Program-made: the position numbers and the translations under genes
Assembly: GCA_021776245.1 (NCBI GenBank)
Contig: JAJFGF010000062.1
Coordinates: 55,742-119,741 of the forward strand
Source of the DNA: Hyphococcus sp.
GTDB taxonomy: Bacteria; Pseudomonadota; Alphaproteobacteria; Caulobacterales; Parvularculaceae
Direction of reading: 5' to 3'
DNA: 64,000 nucleotides
The notes under the pieces: model-generated
The model's database searches: none
What the model was told of the DNA's origin: nothing
Seen by the model: only the letters and a program-made list of their open reading frames with translations
Shown here: positions 1 through 8,143 of the stretch, piece after piece
Position numbering within the stretch: position 1 is the stretch's first letter
How the letters are laid out: the number at the start of each line of letters is the position of its first letter

Positions 1-51
1 CGGATCGACGATCAGCTCATTGACGATCGCCGCAAACGTTTCCGGTTGTAG
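1..51 (+). CDS. possible 3' end of a gene entering from the left
   Basis: The first 17 codons read openly in frame 1 as a charged tail (RIDDQLIDDRRKRFRL) ending in TAG at 49-51. The next gene is on the opposite strand and ends at 69, so a convergent gene end here is plausible. The piece is too short to assign a family, and an open frame of this length can occur by chance. Confidence 0.3.
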   Translation, partial: RIDDQLIDDRRKRFRL

Positions 52-68
52 ACAGGATCGCCGCGCTT

Positions 69-1037
69 TTATCGGCATTCCCCGTCAAGCCAGCCGACAA
101 TCAAACGCGTCAGCGCAACGCGCTCCCAGGAATATGAGTGGTCGCTTTCAAACATCTCTTGCGTAAAACTGATTGCCGGATCGGCGGCATAGGCGGCGGC
201 AAGGGGGTCATGAAAAACATCGGGCGGCACGGCTGTATCGCCTTTGGCCGCCGTAAGAAGAACCGAACGACCGGCAAATTCCGGCGCGAGGCCGGGATTG
301 CTCATTGTCTTTCCCGTTTCCATGATCTCGGCAGTGGCGGAGGCGCCGTCAATGCCGCGCAAAGGCCCAAATTTGATTTCTTTATCAATTTCGCTTTGCG
401 GTTCGCCAATCGAATCCATATAGGCGGCAAATCCGGCGCGCGCCGCTTCATCGGCAAAGGCGGCAGCGATGATGCTCATGTCAGGCGGCGACATCGCGCC
501 AATGCAAACCGCCTGCTTGTCACGCGCGCCCGCATTGAGCGCCGCAAAGCCGCCCATGGAATGGCCGAGATAAGTCACCCGCGCGGGATCGACGCGATAT
601 TCCGCAATGGCTTTTTCGCTGCGGACAAAATCTCCAGCCGCCAGCGCATCCTCAACCACATGCGTGAACGAATAATCGCCCTCACTCCCCCAGGCGCCGC
701 GATAGTGAAAAAATAAAACATTGAACCCGGCGCGGCGCGCAGCTTGCGCGATATCAAGATTTTTTTCATTGCCGGGCAGCCCATGCAGCAAAACGACCGT
801 TGGGTGCGGCCCGGCGCCATTCGCAAGATAGAAATGCCCGTTAAGCGACGCCCCGGCGCTGTCAAAGGTAAGCTCGATCGTTGTTGGCGGATGGTCCGGA
901 TCAATATCCGGCGCATCCATTGTCACGGGATCAAACGCAGCGGCGCTGTCGCCGGCGTCATTATCCTCGACGCAGGCCGCAAGACCGCTCACGGCAAGCA
1001 GGACCAGCAGGCGTTTGAGTGGCGCAGATGACATCAT
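69..1037 (-). CDS. alpha/beta hydrolase lipoprotein
   Basis: A 322-residue alpha/beta-hydrolase-fold protein, probably a serine hydrolase of the dienelactone hydrolase/BAAT-like type. The N terminus is a lipoprotein signal (LAVSGLAAC, lipidated Cys22), so it should sit on the periplasmic side of a membrane. The oxyanion strand is VVLLHGLPGN (about residues 81-90). The nucleophile elbow is GHSMGG with Ser160. Near the C terminus a GD (in AAKGDTAVPPD) and a His (ESDHSY) fit the Asp and His of the triad. It converges with whatever enters from the left and is divergent from the M20 peptidase. The substrate cannot be read from the sequence. Confidence 0.85.
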   Translation of the reverse strand: MMSSAPLKRLLVLLAVSGLAACVEDNDAGDSAAAFDPVTMDAPDIDPDHPPTTIELTFDSAGASLNGHFYLANGAGPHPTVVLLHGLPGNEKNLDIAQAARRAGFNVLFFHYRGAWGSEGDYSFTHVVEDALAAGDFVRSEKAIAEYRVDPARVTYLGHSMGGFAALNAGARDKQAVCIGAMSPPDMSIIAAAFADEAARAGFAAYMDSIGEPQSEIDKEIKFGPLRGIDGASATAEIMETGKTMSNPGLAPEFAGRSVLLTAAKGDTAVPPDVFHDPLAAAYAADPAISFTQEMFESDHSYSWERVALTRLIVGWLDGECR

Positions 1038-1152
1038 GGCGTCACATTATAGAGCGCATTCATCAGATGTGAATGACGCGGATCAGCGCTGGCGAAGGCG
1101 ATTGTCGCGGCGGCCCGAACCCATTACCGTCGCCTGAAACTTCAGGGACCAG

Positions 1153-2496
1153 ATGATGATCAAGCGCCAACCATTCAACAAACGCACCGCCGCTGCATTG
1201 ACCAAAGGCCTGGCGGCGGCGCTGGCGCTCGGCGGTTGTGCGCACAATACAGGGTCAGGCACATCCGCCGCAGATGTAAGCGCCACCATGGAGGCGGTAC
1301 CGTCGCCCGTCGATGCGCTCGCCGTTGATCCGAAGGTAAAGGCTGCGTTTGCCACCATCGAGGGCATGAATGAAACGAATATTGATCGCCTGATAACACT
1401 GACGGAAATTCCCGCGCCGCCCTTTATGGAAGAAGCACGCGCAGCAGCGCTGGTGGAGATGCTGAAAGCAGCGGGCCTTGACGATGTTTCGACCGATGAA
1501 AGCGGCAATGTGATTGCGCGGCGGCCAGGTAAAACAGGCGAGCGCACCATCGCCGTCGTCGCGCATATCGATACGGTTTTTCCTGAAGGAACAGATGTGA
1601 CCGTGCGCCGCGAAGGCAACACCTATTTCGCACCGGGGATTGGCGATAATACGCGCGGCCTTGTGGTCCTCCTCAGCCTTGTGGACGCATTGCAAGCGCA
1701 CAAGTTCGAAACTGCTGCCGACATTCTTTTTGTCGGTTCCGTAGGTGAAGAAGGCCTTGGCGATCTGCGCGGCGTGCGCCATCTTTTTCGCGACGGCGGC
1801 CCGAAAATTGACAGCTTCATCGCGATTGACGGCGGTTCTGATGACCGCGTCGTAACGGAAGCTGTCGGATCAAACCGTTATCGCGTCACTTTTTCCGGAC
1901 CTGGCGGTCATTCTTATGGCGCCTTTGGCCGCGCGCACCCGCATCAGGCGCTGTCGGAAACCATAGTCGGCTTTACAAAAGCGGCGCGCCGCATCACCGA
2001 TGACGGACCCAAGGCGACTTTTTCAGTTGGCCGCATTGGCGGCGGCACCTCGGTCAATTCCATTCCGTTTACAAGCTGGATGGAAATAGACATGCGCTCG
2101 GCGGAACCCGAAAAGCTCGCAAAACTCGATGCCGCTTTTCAAAAAGCCGTGCAAAACGCCCTTGAAAAAGAAAACAAGAACCGTCTGGAAGGCGACGGGC
2201 TGACGGTCGAGGTTAAATCGGTTGGGCAAAGACCGCCCGGGCGCAGCGATCCTGACGCCGGTCTTTTGGCGAATGTGCGCGGCGCCCTGCAACATCTCGG
2301 CATCGAACCGCGTTTTGTCGCCTCATCGACCGACGCCAATATCCCGATCTCGCTTGGCATTCCCGCGGTCACCATCAGCCGCGGCGGCGTTTCGAAAAAT
2401 GCCCATGCGCCAAATGAATCCTGGGAGAATGTCGATGCCCATCTCGCGATTCAGGCCGTGCTGCTCGCGCTTCTCACCGAAGCAGAGATGGAGTAA
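1153..2496 (+). CDS. M20 family metallopeptidase, lipoprotein
   Basis: A 447-residue zinc-dependent exopeptidase of the M20/M28 clan, closest in feel to the PepT/CPG2-like 'M20/M25/M40' proteins. A lipoprotein signal is present (ALALGGCAHN, Cys29). Metal-ligand motifs are in order: AHIDTV (His138, Asp140), GIGDNTRG (Asp165), the catalytic GEE (Glu199/Glu200) and the terminal His in KNAHAPNE. The GPGGHSYG loop of the lid/dimerisation domain lies near residue 250. It starts at the first of two tandem ATG codons, behind an AGGGA Shine-Dalgarno sequence. It probably trims peptides in the periplasm. It is divergent from the upstream hydrolase and convergent with the next pair. Confidence 0.88.
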   Translation: MMIKRQPFNKRTAAALTKGLAAALALGGCAHNTGSGTSAADVSATMEAVPSPVDALAVDPKVKAAFATIEGMNETNIDRLITLTEIPAPPFMEEARAAALVEMLKAAGLDDVSTDESGNVIARRPGKTGERTIAVVAHIDTVFPEGTDVTVRREGNTYFAPGIGDNTRGLVVLLSLVDALQAHKFETAADILFVGSVGEEGLGDLRGVRHLFRDGGPKIDSFIAIDGGSDDRVVTEAVGSNRYRVTFSGPGGHSYGAFGRAHPHQALSETIVGFTKAARRITDDGPKATFSVGRIGGGTSVNSIPFTSWMEIDMRSAEPEKLAKLDAAFQKAVQNALEKENKNRLEGDGLTVEVKSVGQRPPGRSDPDAGLLANVRGALQHLGIEPRFVASSTDANIPISLGIPAVTISRGGVSKNAHAPNESWENVDAHLAIQAVLLALLTEAEME

Positions 2497-2543
2497 CAGC
2501 GCAAGCGCTGCGACCGCCGCAACATCATCTAAATTTCTTGCGT

Positions 2544-3371
2544 TCAACCCGGCCAGAACGGATTGCCGGAAAGCGCCTGCATGAATAACGCCGCCGCCAG
2601 CGCCAATTGCAAAAGCGCAGCGCCAATAACGACGCTGCGCGCCGGCCCGCCCAAGCGATCAACAGCATAGCCAAGCGCCGGCAGGGTTTGCATCATATGC
2701 AGGGCGATAAAATGCGCCGGCCGTAAATCACCCACCTCACGCGACCAGCCAAACAGCGGAATTTGCGCGCCGCCCCCCGGATGCTCGCCGACCCAATGAC
2801 TGCCGCTATTGGACATGTATCCGGCAAAGGCAAGGGTCGATAGGGTGCCAATCAGCAATCCGAGAATTGACCCCAGGCGGTAGCCTTTCATTTCTTGATC
2901 GCCGCGCCGCCAGATCTGCAACGCCGCCACTGCTGCGAGAATAACCAGCAGCAACGCCCCGAGCCCCATCAACGCATAAAGGAGACTTTCAATGTCGGTT
3001 TCAAAGTTGAAATGGGACTTGCGGGCGCGCGCCGCCTGCAGGGTGATGTAAACCTGCTCAAACAGCATGGCGAATATCGCTGCACTCGCGAAAATCGTCA
3101 GCGTCGGGCCCGCGCGCGCCTGCCTTGGCATTTGCTGAACGAGGACGGCAATCGTCAAAAAATGCAAGGCGAGGGAAAGGGCAAATTTTTGCGGCTTCAG
3201 CCACACGCCGATGCCGTCAATGGTGCGCGTATCCATCAGCCAGGCCGGCGTCGTCACGATAAAGAACGCAATCAGAAAAAGCACGGCTGCGATGAGCGAG
3301 CGGGTCACATGGTCATCGCCGAATCCAGGTAAGATCGGCGCTGAACGCCGCTGTGCGTCGAAAAAACTCAT
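2544..3371 (-). CDS. multi-pass membrane protein, unknown function
   Basis: A 275-residue integral membrane protein with about seven hydrophobic segments (the first near residues 24-44, the last near the C terminus) separated by short loops. I do not recognise a named family. A central HWVGEHPGGGAQIPLFGWSR loop and a following HFIALHMMQTLPALGY segment carry several His residues. These resemble membrane-bound oxidoreductase or heme-binding helices, but this is only an impression. The start codon overlaps the stop of the ABA4-like gene (ATGA, 3368-3371), so the two are translationally coupled and probably act together. Confidence 0.8.
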   Translation of the reverse strand: MSFFDAQRRSAPILPGFGDDHVTRSLIAAVLFLIAFFIVTTPAWLMDTRTIDGIGVWLKPQKFALSLALHFLTIAVLVQQMPRQARAGPTLTIFASAAIFAMLFEQVYITLQAARARKSHFNFETDIESLLYALMGLGALLLVILAAVAALQIWRRGDQEMKGYRLGSILGLLIGTLSTLAFAGYMSNSGSHWVGEHPGGGAQIPLFGWSREVGDLRPAHFIALHMMQTLPALGYAVDRLGGPARSVVIGAALLQLALAAALFMQALSGNPFWPG

Positions 3372-3838
3372 GTCGCTGCGCCTCCCCGCATTCCCTGTTT
3401 TCGATAGCCGGCCTTCATCAACAGAAAGAGCGCAAGACCGACCGGGCCGAACATGAATGTCGCCAACAAGATCACGGTTTGTATGAGGCGGGGAACGCCG
3501 AGCGCATCCGCCTGCCGCGCGATCCAGGCGCCAATGAAAAGATCAAAGGCGAGATAATGCACCCATCCGGCGAGCAGCACTTCATCCTTGCCAAACAGCG
3601 CGCGCACGTCGGCAATCGATCCGAAACCGCCACCCACCGTATAGATGTGGGAAAATATCAGGCCCGCATATAAGAGCGCCAACCCGAGGGGAATGAAAAA
3701 CTGCGGGATAAAGAACAACAGATCATAGCGGCGCGGCGCCAGGATCAAAATCACCCAACCGATCATTGCCGCCGAGCTTGCAAAAGAAAACATGGCGTCA
3801 GGCGACAAGGCGCCTGTCGCGGCGGATAGTTCGGTCAT
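3368..3838 (-). CDS. ABA4-like (DUF4281) membrane protein
   Basis: A membrane protein of about 156 residues with four hydrophobic helices. The HYLAFDLFIGAWIARQ motif and the preceding DEVLLAGW segment are typical of the ABA4-like/DUF4281 family, named after the plant ABA4 protein needed for neoxanthin synthesis. I chose the ATG at 3838 because a GGGGG stretch sits about 7 bases upstream; an open frame to 3907 adds an unlikely N-terminal extension. It is the first gene of a two-gene operon with the overlapping membrane protein. Bacterial members have no established role, and a carotenoid link is only inference because no other carotenoid gene is in the window. Confidence 0.82.
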   Translation of the reverse strand: MTELSAATGALSPDAMFSFASSAAMIGWVILILAPRRYDLLFFIPQFFIPLGLALLYAGLIFSHIYTVGGGFGSIADVRALFGKDEVLLAGWVHYLAFDLFIGAWIARQADALGVPRLIQTVILLATFMFGPVGLALFLLMKAGYRKQGMRGGAAT

Positions 3839-3944
3839 GAAGAGCCCCCGAATGCTGTTGCAATGCGCAGCGGAAGAAGATTGTACCCGCCGCGCGACAG
3901 GAAGCAATTGCGAAGATCAGGAAATTTTCAAAGACGCTCCAGCC

Positions 3945-5444
3945 TCAGGCGCTCATATCCAGTTCAATCGTCGGTTCGCTGATATGCAAATCGAGGGTTT
4001 CACCGCCGACCCGCAGTGACACCATATCTGCATTTTCAATATTGTTGAGAGTCAGCTTTTCACCTGAAGCAAATTCCAGGGTGACTGACACGCCGTCCCG
4101 GGAAATTGTAATGTCATCGCCGGAAAGCGCCAGCCTGTCATCCACATGGACGGCCAATGCGCCGACAGATTTAATATCAATCACATCATCGCCGCCGCCC
4201 TGGCCGAAATAAATTGCCGCATCTTTGGCATCGAGCGTGATTGTGTCGTCGCCTGCGCCCGCATCGATGCGGCCAATGCTGTCAGCGGTGAGGTTTAGCG
4301 TGTCATCGCCGGCGCCTGTGTTGACCCGTTTGATTGTATCAGCATTGATCGTCAGCGCGTCATCGCCTTCGCCAGTATAAATCCGCGAAGCATGATCTGC
4401 GTTGATTGTGAGATTGTCGTCGCCGCTGCCGGTCGAAACCCGGCGCACGCGGTCTGCTTCGATATTGACAATATCGTCGCCGCTGCCGCTCCTGATGCGC
4501 GAAACTTTGTCGCCGATAATATCAACAAAATCATCGCCCGACCCGCTATTGACGCGTGAGACCCTGCCGGCGTTGATCAAAAGATTATCGTCACCGCCGC
4601 CGGTGCGGATGCGGCGCGCCCGATCGGCGTTGATAAAGAGATTGTCATCGCCGTCCCCAGTCCGAACGCGCCGCACGCGGTCGGCGTCTATATTGATCAG
4701 ATTGCGCTCCCGCTTTTCAGCTTCCACGGGCGCTTTTGTCTGTTCCCCTGCTTCATCGTCGGCCGCCGCCGCAGTTTCCGCGGCTGCTTTATCGCCCGGG
4801 GCCGCTGCAACGGCCTCACCGGCTGTGGGAACCGAAATCGAGACAGAGTAGTAAGAAATCAGCTGCGCAACCTTTTCGTCAAAACTTACCGGCGCGGCGG
4901 TCTCTTCCGGGACCCCATCGGGATCGATGACCGGCGACGTGCTGACGGGTTTTGTTTCAAGACCGGCATTGACCGGGTCAGTCGCTCCTGCCGGCGCGGT
5001 GCTCACCGTATCGGCTTTCACTGCGGCAGGCGTGGGCGCTGTTTGCGCAGGCTGCGCCGCCTCGGCTTTGATGTAACTGCTCTCGCCTTGCGGCTTAAAC
5101 TGAATGGAAAAAGAGAACGATTCCGTCACGACGCCATTTTCACCCTGCGAAAACGAATAGGCAAACTGGCTTGTCGCCCCGCCTGCCCGCTCAAGCATCA
5201 CCGCGGATGCAGATTTCAGCGCCGGGGTCGATTGCTGCAGACGCATCAGCATGTTCGACATTTCCCCAAGGCGCTTGTTGAGCTGATCGAGATGGCTCAT
5301 TTGCGAGCGTTGCCCGTGAACGGCAATCTTTCGAAATCCTTCTTGCTCCCGGGGCTGGTCAGCCTTGGGACCGTCTTTCGGAAGGATGGCGTTACCGGCG
5401 CCGGTAAATTGAAACAGCGCGGTGATCGATGTGTTCAGGTGCAT
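3945..5444 (-). CDS. GxGDD-repeat protein (RTX-like solenoid)
   Basis: A 499-residue protein of unknown function. Residues 1-240 are low-complexity, with no N-terminal signal peptide, an aromatic patch (FAYSFSQGENG) and an Ala/Pro/Thr-rich linker. Residues about 260-411 are eight near-perfect 19-residue repeats of the pattern V/I-x-T-G-x-G-D-D-x-L-x-I-x-A-D-x-x-x-R. Each pairs one RTX-like GxGDD turn with one ADxxxR turn. A non-repetitive beta-rich domain follows, with a further SGDDITI turn. I chose ATG 5444 because GGAGAAG lies 4 bases upstream; a longer frame reaches 5480. RTX proteins often leave by type I secretion, but no transporter is nearby. It could be a secreted or surface calcium-binding solenoid. 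Confidence 0.8.
   Translation of the reverse strand: MHLNTSITALFQFTGAGNAILPKDGPKADQPREQEGFRKIAVHGQRSQMSHLDQLNKRLGEMSNMLMRLQQSTPALKSASAVMLERAGGATSQFAYSFSQGENGVVTESFSFSIQFKPQGESSYIKAEAAQPAQTAPTPAAVKADTVSTAPAGATDPVNAGLETKPVSTSPVIDPDGVPEETAAPVSFDEKVAQLISYYSVSISVPTAGEAVAAAPGDKAAAETAAAADDEAGEQTKAPVEAEKRERNLINIDADRVRRVRTGDGDDNLFINADRARRIRTGGGDDNLLINAGRVSRVNSGSGDDFVDIIGDKVSRIRSGSGDDIVNIEADRVRRVSTGSGDDNLTINADHASRIYTGEGDDALTINADTIKRVNTGAGDDTLNLTADSIGRIDAGAGDDTITLDAKDAAIYFGQGGGDDVIDIKSVGALAVHVDDRLALSGDDITISRDGVSVTLEFASGEKLTLNNIENADMVSLRVGGETLDLHISEPTIELDMSA
4212..4667 (-). repeat. eight tandem 57-bp coding repeats
   Basis: The region encodes eight consecutive 19-residue units in the GxGDD-repeat protein. 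Each unit carries a GGxGACGAT-type core (seen on the plus strand as recurring ATCGTC or ATCATCGCC blocks about 57 bases apart). The second and third positions are diverged between units, so this is an old protein repeat rather than a recent DNA duplication. Confidence 0.85.
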
Positions 5445-5908
5445 GACGCTTCTCCAGGCCGACAAATTCAGCCAATACAACTTATGGTAAACATATGGCG
5501 TAAAATCGCCGCGAATTAAAATGATTGTCGTGTACGGATGTTTTTAATCTTGGTTTGCGGATTGTGACCCGGCCGCCGCCAATGCACGCGATTGCGTTAA
5601 CAAATGCGCGAACCCAAAATGCCATGTTTCACGACGATTTTGGGCGCGAGACAGGTGACGAAATTAACAATTTCCGGTTGCCAGCGCTCATCTGCACATT
5701 GATATGGTGTGCAGATTGTCAGGTGATCGTTTTTGCCGGATCCTGAATTCCGCTTTGAACGTCCCGCACAATCCGCGACAATAATAACGAGTCCGTCCGC
5801 CTGTGTAGCGATAGTCAAGCAATGGCAACATGCGTAAGAATGGTCCGGCCGGTTCACGCATATTGCGGCGTTTGAAAACACGCCACGCAGCTTGTAACGC
5901 CAGGCGTC
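5445..5908. other. intergenic gap, nothing firm seen
   Basis: The gap separates the end of the GCS-like/CBS gene from the start of the GxGDD-repeat gene, both on the minus strand. It is somewhat richer in A+T than its surroundings (for example around 5480-5530 and 5690-5800), which fits a promoter region for the repeat gene. I see no convincing ORF, terminator or repeat. Confidence 0.5.
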
Positions 5909-7837
5909 TTATTTTCTTAGCTGATCTTCGAGCAGTTCCGCCGCAAGATTCATGAGATCGCGCTCGGAAAGAATGCCGATCAGCTGATCTTGTTCGACGA
6001 CCGGCAGGCACGAAACCCGGTGTTGGCGCATGAGCTCGATCGCTTCGGTAATTGTCGCGCCCGGTGAAACCCGGATCAGATTGCGTTTCATTACATCGCC
6101 GGCGGTATGATGCGAATCCTTGCCGAGCTTGCCGCCGGCCAATAAGTCAAACAGCGATCGATAGGAAATAAGACCCACAAGGCGATGGTGCTCATCTTCT
6201 ACGGGAACATGGCGAATTTTGCGCCAGGCCATCATATTGACGACCAGGTCAATTGTTTCCTCCTCACCGACGGTAAAGAGGTCGGTCGTCATGATCTGTT
6301 CAACCTTGACATAGTCGTGCCTGCGGCCCTTTTGCGCCGCCGCCGCGCCGGACCCCGTAAGCGCCGCATTTTTCCATTCGGCGACCGGCTTTTCGGTCGC
6401 TTGATTTTCAATCATTGAGCGCGTGATGGCGGTCAGCTTGTCGGCATTATTGGCTTTGCCGCTCATCCCTGAAAATGACGAAGTAATCCAGTCAGCGCCC
6501 GTGCGATTTGATGCAACGCGGGTTTCAATGATTTTCAGATAGCGGTCCGCATCCTCGCTTTTCAAGCCTTTGCGCGTCAGCCCGTCATGGGCCAGCGGCA
6601 ACAGCCTGTCGCAAATGAGCGTCGCCGCCGGCAAGGCTTCGCCATTGAGCCAATAAAAATACGCGTTCAGACCTGATCGCGCGGCGGCGTGAAAATTCAT
6701 TTTTGCATCCTGAAAAGAAATCATCTCCCGGATGTCTTCATATCGATGCGACAGCGCACTGATCAGCCCATACCAAAAGGCGGCGTTTGCAACTTCATCG
6801 ACCAGCGACGGGCCGGACGGCAATACGCGATTTTCAATTCTTAAATGCGGTTGTCCGTTTGTCACGCCATAGCATGGCCTATTCCAGCGATAGACCGTGC
6901 TGTTGTGCAGGCAAAGGGCTTTCAGTTTTGGATTTTCGCCGCGATCCAGAACAGCTGTTGACGCCTCGCCGATATCTTTCGCTACAACCGTTCGAAAGCG
7001 CGTGATATCTTCCTGAAAGAGTTCAAGCACGGAATTTTGAACCCAATCTCTGCCGAACGTAACGCGCGGGCTGCGTTCGCGCAGAAAACCCACCGCGCCG
7101 CGCGTATCGATCGCCTGCTGAAATAAAGCAATCCGGGTTTCACGCCAAAGCTGACGCCCAAACAACAGCGGCGAATTGGCGGCTGCGGCCAGCACGGGGC
7201 CGGTGGCGACCTGCGAAATATTGTAAAGACTCGCAAATTCCTGCGCATCGCATTGATAGTGAATTTGAAAACTCGCATTACAGGCTTCAAACATCACTGA
7301 ATCATGTTGCACGTATAATTCGTCGAGCCCTTTGATATGTAAGTCATAGGCATGACCGCGCAGGGCGGTCAGGGAATCATTGAGCGCGTAATATCGCGGA
7401 TCCGGCGTCATGTTATCGAGCGTCAGATCCGATTTTCGCAAAGTGGGAAGAATGCCCGTAAGAACGATTTGCGCATCATGTTTTGCGGCCGCCGCGCGCG
7501 CCTTTGTAACCAGCTCTTTCAGATCAGTTTCAAGGCGGCTCAGACAGTCATCGGCAAAATCCAGCGGATTCAGATTAATTTCAAGGTTAAACTTGCCGAG
7601 TTCCGTCGTAAAATGCGGATCATCTGCTGTCTTTAAAATTTCCATGGCGCTGAGCGCAGGACGGCCGGTTTCGTCAACAAGAAACAATTCCTGTTCGGCG
7701 CCGATGCGCCGCACCCCGGTTTCAATTTTGCCGGCCTCGATCATGCGCTCCAGCGCGCGCAAATCGTCAAGAAGGCTGCGCATAAACGCCCGCCGCGCTT
7801 TGCCGCCTCCGCTGGCGTTGACATCATGCTCGCCCAT
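5909..7837 (-). CDS. glutamate-cysteine ligase-like (GCS2) enzyme fused to CBS pair
   Basis: A 642-residue fusion. Roughly the first 480 residues look like the GCS2/YbdK-type carboxylate-amine ligase family: GAEQELFLVD near the start, FNLEINLNP, and LRIENRVLPSGPSLVDEVANAAFWYGL later. These are the Glu-rich ATP/Mg-binding segments of the glutamine-synthetase-like fold. The last 130 residues are two CBS motifs (from VEQIMTTDLFTV and from AGDVMKRNLIRV), which usually sense adenylates or SAM. I chose ATG 7837 because CTGGAG lies upstream; the frame extends to a TTG at 7885, but that falls inside an intergenic repeat. The reaction (gamma-glutamyl amide formation) is inferred from the family, and the CBS domains suggest nucleotide control. 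Confidence 0.83.
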   Translation of the reverse strand: MGEHDVNASGGGKARRAFMRSLLDDLRALERMIEAGKIETGVRRIGAEQELFLVDETGRPALSAMEILKTADDPHFTTELGKFNLEINLNPLDFADDCLSRLETDLKELVTKARAAAAKHDAQIVLTGILPTLRKSDLTLDNMTPDPRYYALNDSLTALRGHAYDLHIKGLDELYVQHDSVMFEACNASFQIHYQCDAQEFASLYNISQVATGPVLAAAANSPLLFGRQLWRETRIALFQQAIDTRGAVGFLRERSPRVTFGRDWVQNSVLELFQEDITRFRTVVAKDIGEASTAVLDRGENPKLKALCLHNSTVYRWNRPCYGVTNGQPHLRIENRVLPSGPSLVDEVANAAFWYGLISALSHRYEDIREMISFQDAKMNFHAAARSGLNAYFYWLNGEALPAATLICDRLLPLAHDGLTRKGLKSEDADRYLKIIETRVASNRTGADWITSSFSGMSGKANNADKLTAITRSMIENQATEKPVAEWKNAALTGSGAAAAQKGRRHDYVKVEQIMTTDLFTVGEEETIDLVVNMMAWRKIRHVPVEDEHHRLVGLISYRSLFDLLAGGKLGKDSHHTAGDVMKRNLIRVSPGATITEAIELMRQHRVSCLPVVEQDQLIGILSERDLMNLAAELLEDQLRK

Positions 7838-8143
7838 TCGGAGCTCCAGCTGAGCGTGATCAGGAGTTGAAAGCAAAGCTTTCAACGGGGACCGTTTGGC
7901 GGATTTGCCGCCAAACTTCCGGTCCGATCACGCGATAATCACAAAGCCACGGCCAATTTTGATCTAAACGAGGCATACCTGGCCGCTAGCGCAGATTTAA
8001 TGCCGACAGCGCAACCGATCATGACCGGCTTTGCCGGATTGATTATTGACCTTGATCAATCCGGACACGGTATTTGCGTATGCGGCATCGCGCGAAGCGA
8101 TTTCGCGCAAAACGCCAATCAATGGCCTTAAACTGAAGAACAA
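7838..8143. other. intergenic gap holding one copy of repeat family A
   Basis: The gap lies between the patatin gene (ends 8144) and the GCS2-CBS gene, both on the minus strand. Bases 7868-7935 are a copy of dispersed repeat A with a TTTGGCGGATTTGCCGCCAAA hairpin core. The rest (7936-8143) has no ORF or terminator that I can support and presumably carries the GCS2-CBS promoter. Confidence 0.5.
7868..7935 (+). repeat. dispersed repeat family A, copy 1
   Basis: It carries the shared order AAGCTTT ... GGGACC ... TTTGGCGG-A-TTTGCCGCCAAAC and then a CAC/CATGCG tail. The same layout is found at 9979-10068, 27401-27490 and 38753-38830. The central GGCGG/CCGCC arms can form a hairpin. Confidence 0.65.
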
